Assembly (NCBI GenBank): GCA_020048795.1 | Contig: JAIFMA010000210.1 | Coordinates: forward strand, 1 to 23,621 | Direction: 5' to 3' | Origin: Rhodoferax sp. | GTDB lineage: Bacteria; Pseudomonadota; Gammaproteobacteria; Burkholderiales; Burkholderiaceae_C | DNA: 23,621 bases | Part shown: positions 8,361-15,211 of the stretch, one piece after another | Position numbering within the stretch: position 1 is the stretch's first letter | Layout of the letters: each line of letters begins with the position of its first letter | Notes under the pieces: generated by a model | What the model was told of the DNA's origin: nothing | What the model saw: the letters and a program-made list of their open reading frames with translations, nothing else | Database searches by the model: none | Translations under genes and position numbers: made by a program

Positions 8361-8460
8361 AACTCAGCGCCTTCAGAAGGATGGTTCTCGGTGTCTGCAT
8401 CCAGATTGCTTTGCAGGTTGTAACGGCTAATCACCCCAACCCAACAACCGGAGACCCACT

Positions 8461-8882
8461 GTGAGCAACATCCCGCCCGAACTGCAACAAACCGCCCTCA
8501 ACGCCGATCAGCGAGAAGAACTCGACACGGCCTTTGCCAAGGCTCGCTCAGCGCTGGCCGTCATTGAAACCTATGACCAGGCGCGTTTGAGGCGCTGCTG
8601 GCGCAACTGATCAAAGAAGGTGGGTATTTGGCAATGACGCTGAAAAGGCGACCCTGCGCAAAGCCCTGTGGCATGCCCATGACCTCTAGCCTGGGCTGCG
8701 GCACCTGGGGTGGCAACGTGATCAGCGAAAACGTCAGCCTGAAGCACTATATGAACACCACCTGGGTGTCGGTGCCGATCACGGAAGATCGCCCCTCTGA
8801 CCAAGAGCTGTTTGGTGCGTTTTACGATCCGGCGCTGGAAGAAGGCGAATTCACCGCCGAAGTTATGGCCAGCGCCTGCTAA
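8461..8882 (+). pseudogene. Decayed aldehyde dehydrogenase (AdhE/acylating type C-terminal remnant)
   Basis: A GTG at 8461 with GGAGA just upstream opens a frame (SNIPPELQQTALNADQREEL onward) that breaks at about 8587, where a one-base deletion shifts it into FEALLAQLIKEGG. A second shift near 8622 is likely, because another frame there reads VFGNDAEKATLRKALWHAHDL. The 3' part, from 8685, reads SLGCGTWGGNVISENVSLKH and onward to a stop at 8882. That matches the C-terminal end of the aldehyde dehydrogenase domain of AdhE-like and other acylating enzymes (E. coli AdhE has LGCGSWGGNSVSENVGPKH). The NAD fold and catalytic Cys are missing, so several hundred residues have been lost. The N-terminal piece may belong to the same gene, but this is not certain. 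Confidence 0.75.
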
Positions 8883-8945
8883 GCTTGCCTCGGATGGCGT
8901 AAAGTGACTGCCTGTGCCCATGTGGCGCAGACAGGTCTTTTTATT

Positions 8946-8950
8946 GGAGA
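8946..8950 (+). promoter_or_regulatory. Ribosome binding site that decides the aroD start
   Basis: GGAGA lies 5 bases before ATG 8956. The upstream in-frame codon at 8914 lacks such a site and would add 14 atypical residues. Confidence 0.6.
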
Positions 8951-8955
8951 AAAAC

Positions 8956-9738
8956 ATGCATACACCCAAACCGATTGCACTCAAGGGCAAACCCATCGCT
9001 GACGGGAAATTTCCGCTGATCTGCACCCCATTGGTGGGGCGCACCTTTGACAAGATCATGGCAGAGCTTGATGTGGTGCTACCCAAGAAGCCCGATGTCC
9101 TCGAGTGGCGCGTTGACTTTTTTGAGCACATTGGCGACACCGTGGCCGTCATTGCTGCGGCACTAGCTATTAAAAGTAAAGCAGGCCGGGTGCCGCTGCT
9201 GTTCACCCGCCGCTCCATCCTTGAGGGTGGTGAAAAAATCGCTCTCAACGAAGGTCAGGTCATTGCCCTTTACACAGCGGTATGCGAGAGCAAAAGCATC
9301 GACCTGATTGACTACGAAATGGCCAATGATGCGGCCAACATCGTGCGGGTGCGCTCAGTGGCCCAGGCCAATGACATCAAACTGGTGCTGTCTTTCCACA
9401 ACTTCTCCTACACGCCGGGTCTCGAAACCCTGGTGGGCAAATTCCTGATGGCAGACCAATTGGGAGCCGAGGTGGCCAAAGTCGCAGTGATGCCGCGTGA
9501 CCTTGACGATGTGTTGACCCTGCTGACGGCCACCCGTGAAGCCAGCAAGAAACTGCGCATTCCACTCATCAGCATGTCGATGGGGCCTTATGGCTCCCTG
9601 TCACGCCTGATTGGCGGCGTTTTTGGCTCATCCCTGAGCTTTGCGGTCGGTGCAGCCAGCTCGGCACCGGGTCAGGTGCCCATTGAAGATCTGAACACCG
9701 TACTTGGCATCCTGCATCGGTCGATGGGTGGCAAGTAG
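8956..9738 (+). CDS. aroD: Type I 3-dehydroquinate dehydratase
   Basis: It dehydrates 3-dehydroquinate to 3-dehydroshikimate by a Schiff-base mechanism, either in aromatic amino acid synthesis or in quinate breakdown. With ATG 8956 the protein has 260 residues (E. coli AroD has 252). Visible active-site elements: LEWRVDFF (E50, R52), the general base in SFHNF (H148), the Schiff-base Lys in AKVAVMPRD (K175), and the closing-loop Arg in MGPYGSLSRL. Residues about 69-77 (LAIKSKAG) are encoded by A+T-rich sequence that resembles a fragment of the interspersed repeat. Many relatives rely on the unrelated type II enzyme AroQ; together with the IclR remnant downstream this could hint at a catabolic role, but that is inference. 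Confidence 0.94.
   Translation: MHTPKPIALKGKPIADGKFPLICTPLVGRTFDKIMAELDVVLPKKPDVLEWRVDFFEHIGDTVAVIAAALAIKSKAGRVPLLFTRRSILEGGEKIALNEGQVIALYTAVCESKSIDLIDYEMANDAANIVRVRSVAQANDIKLVLSFHNFSYTPGLETLVGKFLMADQLGAEVAKVAVMPRDLDDVLTLLTATREASKKLRIPLISMSMGPYGSLSRLIGGVFGSSLSFAVGAASSAPGQVPIEDLNTVLGILHRSMGGK
9163..9187 (+). repeat. Possible remnant of the interspersed repeat inside aroD
   Basis: CTAGCTATTAAAAG followed by TAAAGCAGGCC resembles the start (TATAGCTATAAATA) and end (CTACAGGCC) of copy 1 joined together. It is in frame within aroD and uses codons (CTA, AGT) uncommon in this GC-rich region. Short and therefore tentative. Confidence 0.3.
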
Positions 9739-9788
9739 ACCGGTCTGGCTTTCATCTCAGCCGCTTCAGGTCCTGGGCAAGCCGTTTG

Positions 9789-9950
9789 TTAAATCAGGTT
9801 TCGCATCGCTCGGGCCGTCTCCAGCAGCACTGGCAGTACCCGCGCCACGGCATCTTCGGTGCTTTCATGGCCCATCGGCATGGTGACATTCAGTGCACCA
9901 ACCATGTCACCCCGGCGATCAATCAGCGGCACCGCTACACCCCGGTAAGT
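9789..9950 (-). pseudogene. C-terminal remnant of an IclR-family regulator
   Basis: The minus strand reads YRGVAVPLIDRRGDMVGALN and on through VTMPMGHE to LETARAMRNLI and a stop at 9789. This is the final part of the effector-binding domain of IclR-type regulators (a typical phrase is RGxAVPLxDxxGxxxAALNV). Only about 50 residues remain; the DNA-binding domain and most of the sensor domain are gone. Upstream, the same frame continues without a start codon back to the TetR stop at 9999-10001, so the remnant cannot be expressed on its own. IclR regulators often control aromatic or quinate breakdown genes, and aroD lies just downstream. Confidence 0.75.
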
Positions 9951-9998
9951 TACCCTAGGTTTGCAAAATATTCTTGCAAATTCAGGAAAACGGGGAAA

Positions 9999-10664
9999 TC
10001 AGACCAACACGAAGCGCGCCACCATCTCGGCGATGTTGGCACGCCTGGCAGCGACCGCCGCGCCTCGGTTGGGCGCGTCCTTGAAGATCAGCCCAAAAGT
10101 GTGCTGGTTGGACACGGTGAAAAAGGTCAACGCCGAAATCGACGCATGGATGTCGGTGGCATCGAGCCCGGGGCGAAACACGCCCTGCGCCACACCCCGG
10201 TCGTACAGTTCCTGAATGGCCGCGATGGCGGGCACGTTCAGCTCTTGAATGCTCTTGCTTTGCGCCAGATAAGCGCCGCGCTCGATGTTTTCGTTCATCA
10301 CCAGACGGATGAAGTCCTCGTTGCTGCTGTGGTGATCAAAGGTGAACTCCACCAGACGGCGCAGGGCCGCCACCGGCTCCAGGTTTTCCAGATGCAATTC
10401 AGCCTCGATCTCGCGCATGCGACGGTAAGCGTGCTCAAGAACAGCCACATACAAGCCATCTTTGCTTCCAAAGTAATAGTAGATCATGCGTTTGCTGGTG
10501 CGGGTGGCATCGGCAATGGCATCAATACGCGCCCCGCTCAAACCCTTTTCGGCAAACTCCTTGGTCGCCACTTCCAGAATACCGGCCATGGTGCGGGCCG
10601 GGTCATTGGTGCGGCTGGTGGCCTTCCGGCCGGGCTTTTCGTTGAAATGGACTAGTTCGTTCAT
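9999..10664 (-). CDS. TetR/AcrR family transcriptional regulator
   Basis: The protein is 221 residues. The N-terminal TetR DNA-binding domain is clear: ILEVATKEFAEKGLSGARID followed by the helix-turn-helix AIADATRTSKRMIYYYFGSKDGL (about residues 29-71). The C-terminal ligand and dimer domain (about 85-215) is helical and is not assignable to a ligand class; it has the RRLVEFTFDHHSSNEDFIRLV segment seen in a subgroup of these regulators. The N-terminal extension of about 20 residues is basic. The gene is divergent from the secreted-protein operon (167-base gap), and inverted repeats in that gap are candidate operators, so it probably controls its own promoter, the operon, or both. Ligand unknown. 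Confidence 0.93.
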   Translation of the reverse strand: MNELVHFNEKPGRKATSRTNDPARTMAGILEVATKEFAEKGLSGARIDAIADATRTSKRMIYYYFGSKDGLYVAVLEHAYRRMREIEAELHLENLEPVAALRRLVEFTFDHHSSNEDFIRLVMNENIERGAYLAQSKSIQELNVPAIAAIQELYDRGVAQGVFRPGLDATDIHASISALTFFTVSNQHTFGLIFKDAPNRGAAVAARRANIAEMVARFVLV

Positions 10665-10717
10665 TTTTCAAGTTTAGGTTTGCGCGGCGCATCTCGGCAA
10701 GCGTTCAATCAATCATC

Positions 10718-10752
10718 GGCTGATGGACATTAAAATATCAGCCAATGCTGAT
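10718..10752. promoter_or_regulatory. Inverted repeats in the divergent promoter region, candidate TetR operator
   Basis: GGCTGAT (10718-10724) and ATCAGCC (10737-10743) form 7-base arms 12 bases apart. ATCAGC (10737-10742) also pairs with GCTGAT (10747-10752) across 4 bases. The TAAAAT at 10731-10736 between them could be a -10 box. Three related half-sites in the gap between tetR and the operon are what an autoregulating repressor would need; binding is inferred. Confidence 0.45.
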
Positions 10753-10831
10753 CTTTACAATGCCGCCACCGATGTGTCGGCCTGCCAAACACACACACTG
10801 AGCGTTCAGCATTCAACCCAAGGAAACCCGC

Positions 10832-11554
10832 ATGTTCACTATCCAGCACCCACTCAAGGCCCTCGGTCTGGCAACCTTGCTGTGCACCGGCACCCTGGCC
10901 CAAGCCGCCGACCCGGTCACCGATGCCATGCAGACAGCCAATGCACCCTATCGCATGGCACTCTTTAAAACCAATGGCACCTCGCAGGCCGAGGCGCTGC
11001 AGGCACTCAACCAGGCACAGCAGGCCTGGGACAAGCTCAACACCCAGGTGGGTGCAAAACCCGCCGCACCCTATGACCGGGACACGGCCTTTGCCGCTTC
11101 GGTGGCGGCAGTGACCAAGGTTTACACCAAAGCACTGACCGAGATCAATGCCAATGACCTCAAAGCTGCCCACAACACGCTGGAGGATGCCCGCGAGATC
11201 ATGGCCGCTATGCGCCAGCGCAACAATGTGGTGGTGTTCAGTGACCACATGAACGCCTATCACGCGGTCATGGAGCACATCATTGTGGACGGCAACACCA
11301 CGCTGGCCCAACCGAAAGGCCTGCTGCTGATGACCGGGCAGGCCGGTGCCTTGAGTTATCTGGCCAAGCGCCTGACCAGCCAGGCCCCAGAGAGCTTGAC
11401 GAAAAACACCGAATTCACCGGCTTGGTGGACGCTGTCACCAAATCAGTCAACGCCCTTGACGCGGCCTTGCTGAATCAGGACATGGCGGCAGTCAAGGAG
11501 GCCATTGGCAAGCTCAAAGGGCCTTACAGCAAGCTGTTTTCAAAATTTGGTTGA
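10832..11554 (+). CDS. Secreted helical protein, function unknown
   Basis: The protein is 240 residues. A Sec signal peptide is clear (MFTIQHPLKALGLATLLCTG then TLAQAAD, cut after about residue 25). The mature part is helical and Ala/Leu/Lys-rich, with DAREIMAAMRQRNNVVVFSD, HMNAYHAVMEHIIVD and a final KLKGPYSKLFSKFG. The length and helix pattern recall a four-helix bundle such as cytochrome c' or b562, but there is no CxxCH, so covalent heme is excluded. The mature part contains no Cys. A strong AAGGAAA site precedes ATG 10832. The CxxC gene follows after 22 bases, so the two form an operon divergent from tetR. A metal, heme or redox role is possible but unproven. Confidence 0.8.
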   Translation: MFTIQHPLKALGLATLLCTGTLAQAADPVTDAMQTANAPYRMALFKTNGTSQAEALQALNQAQQAWDKLNTQVGAKPAAPYDRDTAFAASVAAVTKVYTKALTEINANDLKAAHNTLEDAREIMAAMRQRNNVVVFSDHMNAYHAVMEHIIVDGNTTLAQPKGLLLMTGQAGALSYLAKRLTSQAPESLTKNTEFTGLVDAVTKSVNALDAALLNQDMAAVKEAIGKLKGPYSKLFSKFG

Positions 11555-11576
11555 TTTTTACAAGGAGTTTTTGACA

Positions 11577-11927
11577 ATGAGTACCTTTGACGCGATGGGC
11601 CTGATGAAAGGCATCAATGACAACCTGGGACCGTTTCGCAAAGCACAGAGCGAAACCATGACCGGGTTTGGCCAGATGTCCAAAGCCGCCATGGCCGAGG
11701 GCACGGTCAGCGCCAAACACAAGGAGTTGATTGCGCTGGCCATCGGCATCACCCAGCACTGCCATGGTTGCATTGCCTTTCACATCAAAGCCTTACGCCG
11801 ACTTGGTTGCACCCGTACCGAGCTTGAAGAAGCGTTGGCGGTGTGTGTCTATATGGCGGGCGGCCCGGGCTTGATGAGTTCAGCCGATGCCCTGAGCGCC
11901 TGGGACGCGATGGAGCCCGCTGCCTGA
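11577..11927 (+). CDS. Carboxymuconolactone decarboxylase / AhpD-like family protein
   Basis: The protein is 116 residues. It matches the CMD/AhpD fold family (PF02627): KHKELIALAIGITQHCHGCIAFH contains the redox pair C62-x-x-C65 and H69, as in peroxidase-type AhpD proteins, followed by RRLGCTRTELEEALAVCVYMAGGPG. Members of this CxxC branch are thiol-disulfide or alkylhydroperoxidase-like enzymes rather than true decarboxylases; the substrate is unknown. ATG 11577 is chosen over an upstream in-frame codon because AAGGAG at 11562-11567 lies 9 bases before it. It shares an operon with the secreted protein upstream (22-base gap), which suggests linked redox or stress functions on the two sides of the membrane. 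Confidence 0.9.
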   Translation: MSTFDAMGLMKGINDNLGPFRKAQSETMTGFGQMSKAAMAEGTVSAKHKELIALAIGITQHCHGCIAFHIKALRRLGCTRTELEEALAVCVYMAGGPGLMSSADALSAWDAMEPAA

Positions 11928-11949
11928 TCCATCCAAAGCGACTTGCGTC

Positions 11950-12074
11950 ACACCCCCCTGGTGTCCATAACTCGCAACGCCTGATGGCCAGACCTCGGGT
12001 CTGCGGTCGATAAACGGTGCGCCGGACCGATTTTTCAGGTAGCCTTGCTCACCATACGGACAAAGGGGGGGTGT
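11950..12074 (+). promoter_or_regulatory. Long-range inverted repeat covering the ribosome binding site of the YiiX-like gene
   Basis: ACACCCCCCTGGTGTCC (11950-11966) is complementary, with a few mismatches, to GGACAAAGGGGGGGTGT (12058-12074). The right arm holds the G-rich ribosome binding site and ends one base before ATG 12076. If both arms are on one transcript, pairing would hide the translation start. Confidence 0.4.
12004..12035 (+). terminator. Possible weak terminator after the AhpD-like gene
   Basis: CGGTC (12004-12008) can pair with GACCG (12025-12029), and TTTTT follows at 12031-12035. The stem is short and the loop long (16 bases), so this is a weak call. Confidence 0.3.
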
Positions 12075-12075
12075 A

Positions 12076-13227
12076 ATGAAGTTGATTTGGCCAGTGCTGC
12101 TGGGCATTTTCCGGGCACTGTATCTGTGTTATTCGTGGTGGTGCCGCTTGTTTCTGCCCGCCTTGCTCGGGGTTCTGGCGCTGTCGATGGGGCTGCTTGC
12201 CGGGGCCTACCCGCTGTCGAGAACCGTCTCTCTGTGGATATTGGCGCTGTTGGCCCTGCTGGCCGCGCTGGCCGTGATCGGCGTGTACTGGCGGCGCACC
12301 AGTGATGACCCTAACCCCTGGCAAAGCGGATTTCTGGCCTGGTTTGGCACGCTGAAGCTGTTCAAAAACGCTGGCGGCTCACCCGCCGTGAAGTTGCACT
12401 GGCCGTCTTCGTATCTGGTGGAAAACCCGCGTGGCTATCGCATATCGGGTGCCAGCATGCGCGACATCCTCAATCAACTCCAACCCGGCGACATCCTGCT
12501 TCGCGGCTATGAAGGCTATGTGGATGGCGAATTCATCCGGCGCTCTTCGCTGTCGTCGCAAAACGGATTCAAGCCAGGCTGGTTTACCCATGTGGCCTTG
12601 TATGTGGGTGAGCTCACCCCCGCAGATCGGGCGCAGGTGCCAGCCGCCTTCAGGGATGATCCGGGCTATTTTTCGCTCGGGCCACAAATGGTGATTCATT
12701 CGATGGCCAAAGGTGTCCATACCGAGGACATTCTGACTTTTTTGCGCTGCGACTATCTGACGGTGCTGCGTGTTCCACCCGAGCTCAGCCTGGTGGTCGG
12801 CAAGCCCGCGGATATCCGGGCGCGCTGCAAACAGGCTAACCCGGCCTCGGTATCGGACGAAATGGTCTCGCACATCCTGCAAGAGCTGCAGGCCGGTCAA
12901 ACCATTTCGCGCGATCGTGCAGTGCTGGCAGCCCGTCAATCGGCCCTCGAAAAAATCGGTGAAAGCTATGATTTTGATTGCAGCGACACCACGGAATTCA
13001 ACCGCTTTAGCTGCGCAGAGCTGTTGTACTACTGCCTGCGCGGGGTGCTGGCAGCGATTGATCTGAAACCACAAGCACACGCGTTTTACCCGCTTGCGCC
13101 GCAGTTCACACAACTGAAAGTGCTGGAACGTTCCACCATCACACCAGATGACTACTACGATCTGGTGGCCAACGGTACATTGCACTGTGTTTGGGAGGAC
13201 AGTTTCAGCAAGAGCACGCACGGATGA
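12076..13227 (+). CDS. Membrane-anchored YiiX/YebB-like papain-fold (NlpC/P60 superfamily) hydrolase
   Basis: The protein is 383 residues. Two hydrophobic helices (about 24-46 and 52-71) anchor it in the inner membrane. The following domain (about 130-345) matches the permuted papain-like YiiX family (PF05708): LQPGDILLRGYEGYVDG, then the His motif GWFTHVALYVGE (H172), VIHSMAKGVHTEDILTFLRC, and the Cys motif FSCAELLYYCLRG (C313). In related enzymes the Cys-His pair cleaves amide or ester bonds of peptidoglycan or lipids; the substrate here is unknown. It starts at ATG 12076 with a run of seven G residues as ribosome binding site. Its stop overlaps the start of the EAL-domain gene by four bases (ATGA), so the two proteins are made together. 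Confidence 0.85.
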   Translation: MKLIWPVLLGIFRALYLCYSWWCRLFLPALLGVLALSMGLLAGAYPLSRTVSLWILALLALLAALAVIGVYWRRTSDDPNPWQSGFLAWFGTLKLFKNAGGSPAVKLHWPSSYLVENPRGYRISGASMRDILNQLQPGDILLRGYEGYVDGEFIRRSSLSSQNGFKPGWFTHVALYVGELTPADRAQVPAAFRDDPGYFSLGPQMVIHSMAKGVHTEDILTFLRCDYLTVLRVPPELSLVVGKPADIRARCKQANPASVSDEMVSHILQELQAGQTISRDRAVLAARQSALEKIGESYDFDCSDTTEFNRFSCAELLYYCLRGVLAAIDLKPQAHAFYPLAPQFTQLKVLERSTITPDDYYDLVANGTLHCVWEDSFSKSTHG

Positions 13228-15182
13228 CAACTGCCAACAACATCGACAGGCTGGCGCTGCTGGCGCGCCTGCGACAACATGTCGTGGCCATGCTGGGATT
13301 GCATTTGCCCAATCTGGCGGGCACTCAGGAGCGCATGGGGCAAGTACGCACAACGGCGTGGATTGGGCTGGTTGTCGGCAGCACCTTTGCCGTGTTCAAC
13401 CTACTCACCCCGGGCATGGCGATGCTGGGGCTGGTGGAATTGCTGGCGGTGCTGTTCCTGCTGTTGCCATCCGTGGTGCTGGCGCAACAGGCCGATTGGG
13501 TGGAACCGGCCGAGCTGTTGATGTTGCTGGCAGCACTGGTGATTTTTTCGGGTCTGATCGTGTTGGGTGGTGTTGAAGGCACCGGGCTGTATTGGACCTA
13601 CACGGCACCCTTTCTAGCCTTTTTCCTGAAGGGACAAAAGCAGGGTTGGTGGTACAGCCTGGGCTTTGCGGCCCTATGGGCACTCTACTTTGCCCTGGGT
13701 GGTCCGGACCTTGATTTTGCCTACCACTACTTGCCGACCACACGTGTTCATTTTCTTCTCGCGCTACTTTTTTACACGCTTTTGGCAGCCCATTTCAACT
13801 TGTTGCGCAGCCGCTTCGAAGAGAAACTGGCGCAGCGGGTCGAAGAAAAAACAGCCGATGCCAAGCGTCTTCTGACACAAATGCAGTACCTGGCGACGCA
13901 TGATCAAACCACCGGCCTGCCCAACCGAACCCTGATGATGGAACTGCTGCCGCAAGAAATCAACACCGCTCAGGCCGGCGGCCATCGGCTGGTGGTGTGC
14001 AACCTGCGGCTGGAGCGTCTGTTTGAGTTTGGCAACGTGCTGGGTTTGGCCGGAGCCGACAGCGTGGTGAAGCAGGTGGCCAGCCACTTGTCACAGTTTG
14101 CCCATGGGCATGGACTGCTGGCGCGTGGACGACGCGACGAGTTCACCCTGACCTACCGGCTTGATCAGGCTGAATTGAACGCCGAGTCGCTGGGTCGCTT
14201 CATCGCCAAACACCAGTTTTCGGTGCAGGAACAGGGCATGTCGCTCTACATCGAGCTGACGCTCGGTCTGGCCATTTACCCGGACCATTGCACCAAGGCT
14301 GATCTGCTACTGAAGAAAGCCGAACAGGCCTTGCTGCAAGCCCGAAAAAATGCCCAACGCTGGTCGATTTATGACGAACAGCAAGACCAGCAGTTTTTGC
14401 GCCACCACCAACTATTTGGCAAGTTGCGCGATGCCCTGCAAAGCCAGCAATTGAGCATGCATTTCCAGCCACAAATCGACCTGCAGACCGGCCGTGTCAA
14501 GGGTGCCGAGGCGCTGGTGCGCTGGAATGATCCGGTGGACGGCATGATCCCGCCGGGTGCTTTCATCCCTGTGGCCGAAGAGTCCGGCCTGATTCGGCCA
14601 CTGACCATCTGGGTGCTGGCCGAATCGATGCGCGAATGTGCGCGCTGGCATCGCGCAGGACTGGACCTTGACATCTCCATCAACCTGTCAGCCATGAATT
14701 TGATGGACCCGGAATTGCCCGATGCGTTACAGGCAGCACTGACCGAGACAGGCTTGAACCCGGCGTGCGTCAATCTGGAGATCACCGAGAGCTGTTTCAT
14801 GGCCTCGCCGCAGCGTGCCTTGGAAGTGGTGCAAAAAATCCATGAATCCGGCTTCAAGCTGTCGATTGACGACTTTGGCACCGGTTATTCATCGCTGTCT
14901 TACCTGAAAAGCATGCCCATTGATGAACTGAAAATCGACCAGAGCTTTGTGCTCAAGCTGCTTGACGAAGTCGGTGATCAGGCCATTGTGTCGTCAACCA
15001 TCGCGCTGGCGCACAACTTTGGCCTGCAGGTGGTGGCAGAAGGCATTGAAGACGAAGCCACCGCCTTGTGGCTGAGAACACATGGCTGTGACATCGGCCA
15101 GGGCTACACCTACGCCAAACCCCTGCCACCCAGTCATTTTGTGGCGTTTGTCCGGGCCCAAGGAACACTTCGGCAGCCCTGA
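13224..15182 (+). CDS. Membrane GGDEF/EAL protein, probable cyclic-di-GMP phosphodiesterase
   Basis: The protein is 652 residues with ATG 13224, which overlaps the preceding stop (ATGA); an earlier in-frame TTG at 13191 is less likely. The N-terminal part (about 43-193) has five or six membrane helices, followed by a short coiled region (195-220). The GGDEF domain (about 220-385) keeps YLATHDQTTGLPNRTLMMEL but its signature is GRRDEF (302-307), so cyclase activity is unlikely. The EAL domain (about 400-645) is intact: KGAEALVRWNDP (E429), INLSAMNL, NLEITESCF, SIDDFGTGYSSLSYL, LKIDQSFV, VAEGIED and the closing GYTYAKPLP. It should hydrolyse cyclic di-GMP at the inner membrane, perhaps with the degenerate GGDEF domain as a GTP sensor. 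Coupling to the YiiX-like enzyme suggests control of the envelope. Confidence 0.93.
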   Translation: MTTANNIDRLALLARLRQHVVAMLGLHLPNLAGTQERMGQVRTTAWIGLVVGSTFAVFNLLTPGMAMLGLVELLAVLFLLLPSVVLAQQADWVEPAELLMLLAALVIFSGLIVLGGVEGTGLYWTYTAPFLAFFLKGQKQGWWYSLGFAALWALYFALGGPDLDFAYHYLPTTRVHFLLALLFYTLLAAHFNLLRSRFEEKLAQRVEEKTADAKRLLTQMQYLATHDQTTGLPNRTLMMELLPQEINTAQAGGHRLVVCNLRLERLFEFGNVLGLAGADSVVKQVASHLSQFAHGHGLLARGRRDEFTLTYRLDQAELNAESLGRFIAKHQFSVQEQGMSLYIELTLGLAIYPDHCTKADLLLKKAEQALLQARKNAQRWSIYDEQQDQQFLRHHQLFGKLRDALQSQQLSMHFQPQIDLQTGRVKGAEALVRWNDPVDGMIPPGAFIPVAEESGLIRPLTIWVLAESMRECARWHRAGLDLDISINLSAMNLMDPELPDALQAALTETGLNPACVNLEITESCFMASPQRALEVVQKIHESGFKLSIDDFGTGYSSLSYLKSMPIDELKIDQSFVLKLLDEVGDQAIVSSTIALAHNFGLQVVAEGIEDEATALWLRTHGCDIGQGYTYAKPLPPSHFVAFVRAQGTLRQP

Positions 15183-15211
15183 AGAGAAGTTGCGCCAAAT
15201 CTGCCACCCGA

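Noticed and set aside
9786..10655. Plus-strand open frame of 289 codons
   Set aside because: It is antisense to the TetR gene and the IclR remnant, whose minus-strand products are clearly real.
12379..13353. Minus-strand open frame of 324 codons
   Set aside because: Shadow of the YiiX-like gene; no family similarity and no ribosome binding site.
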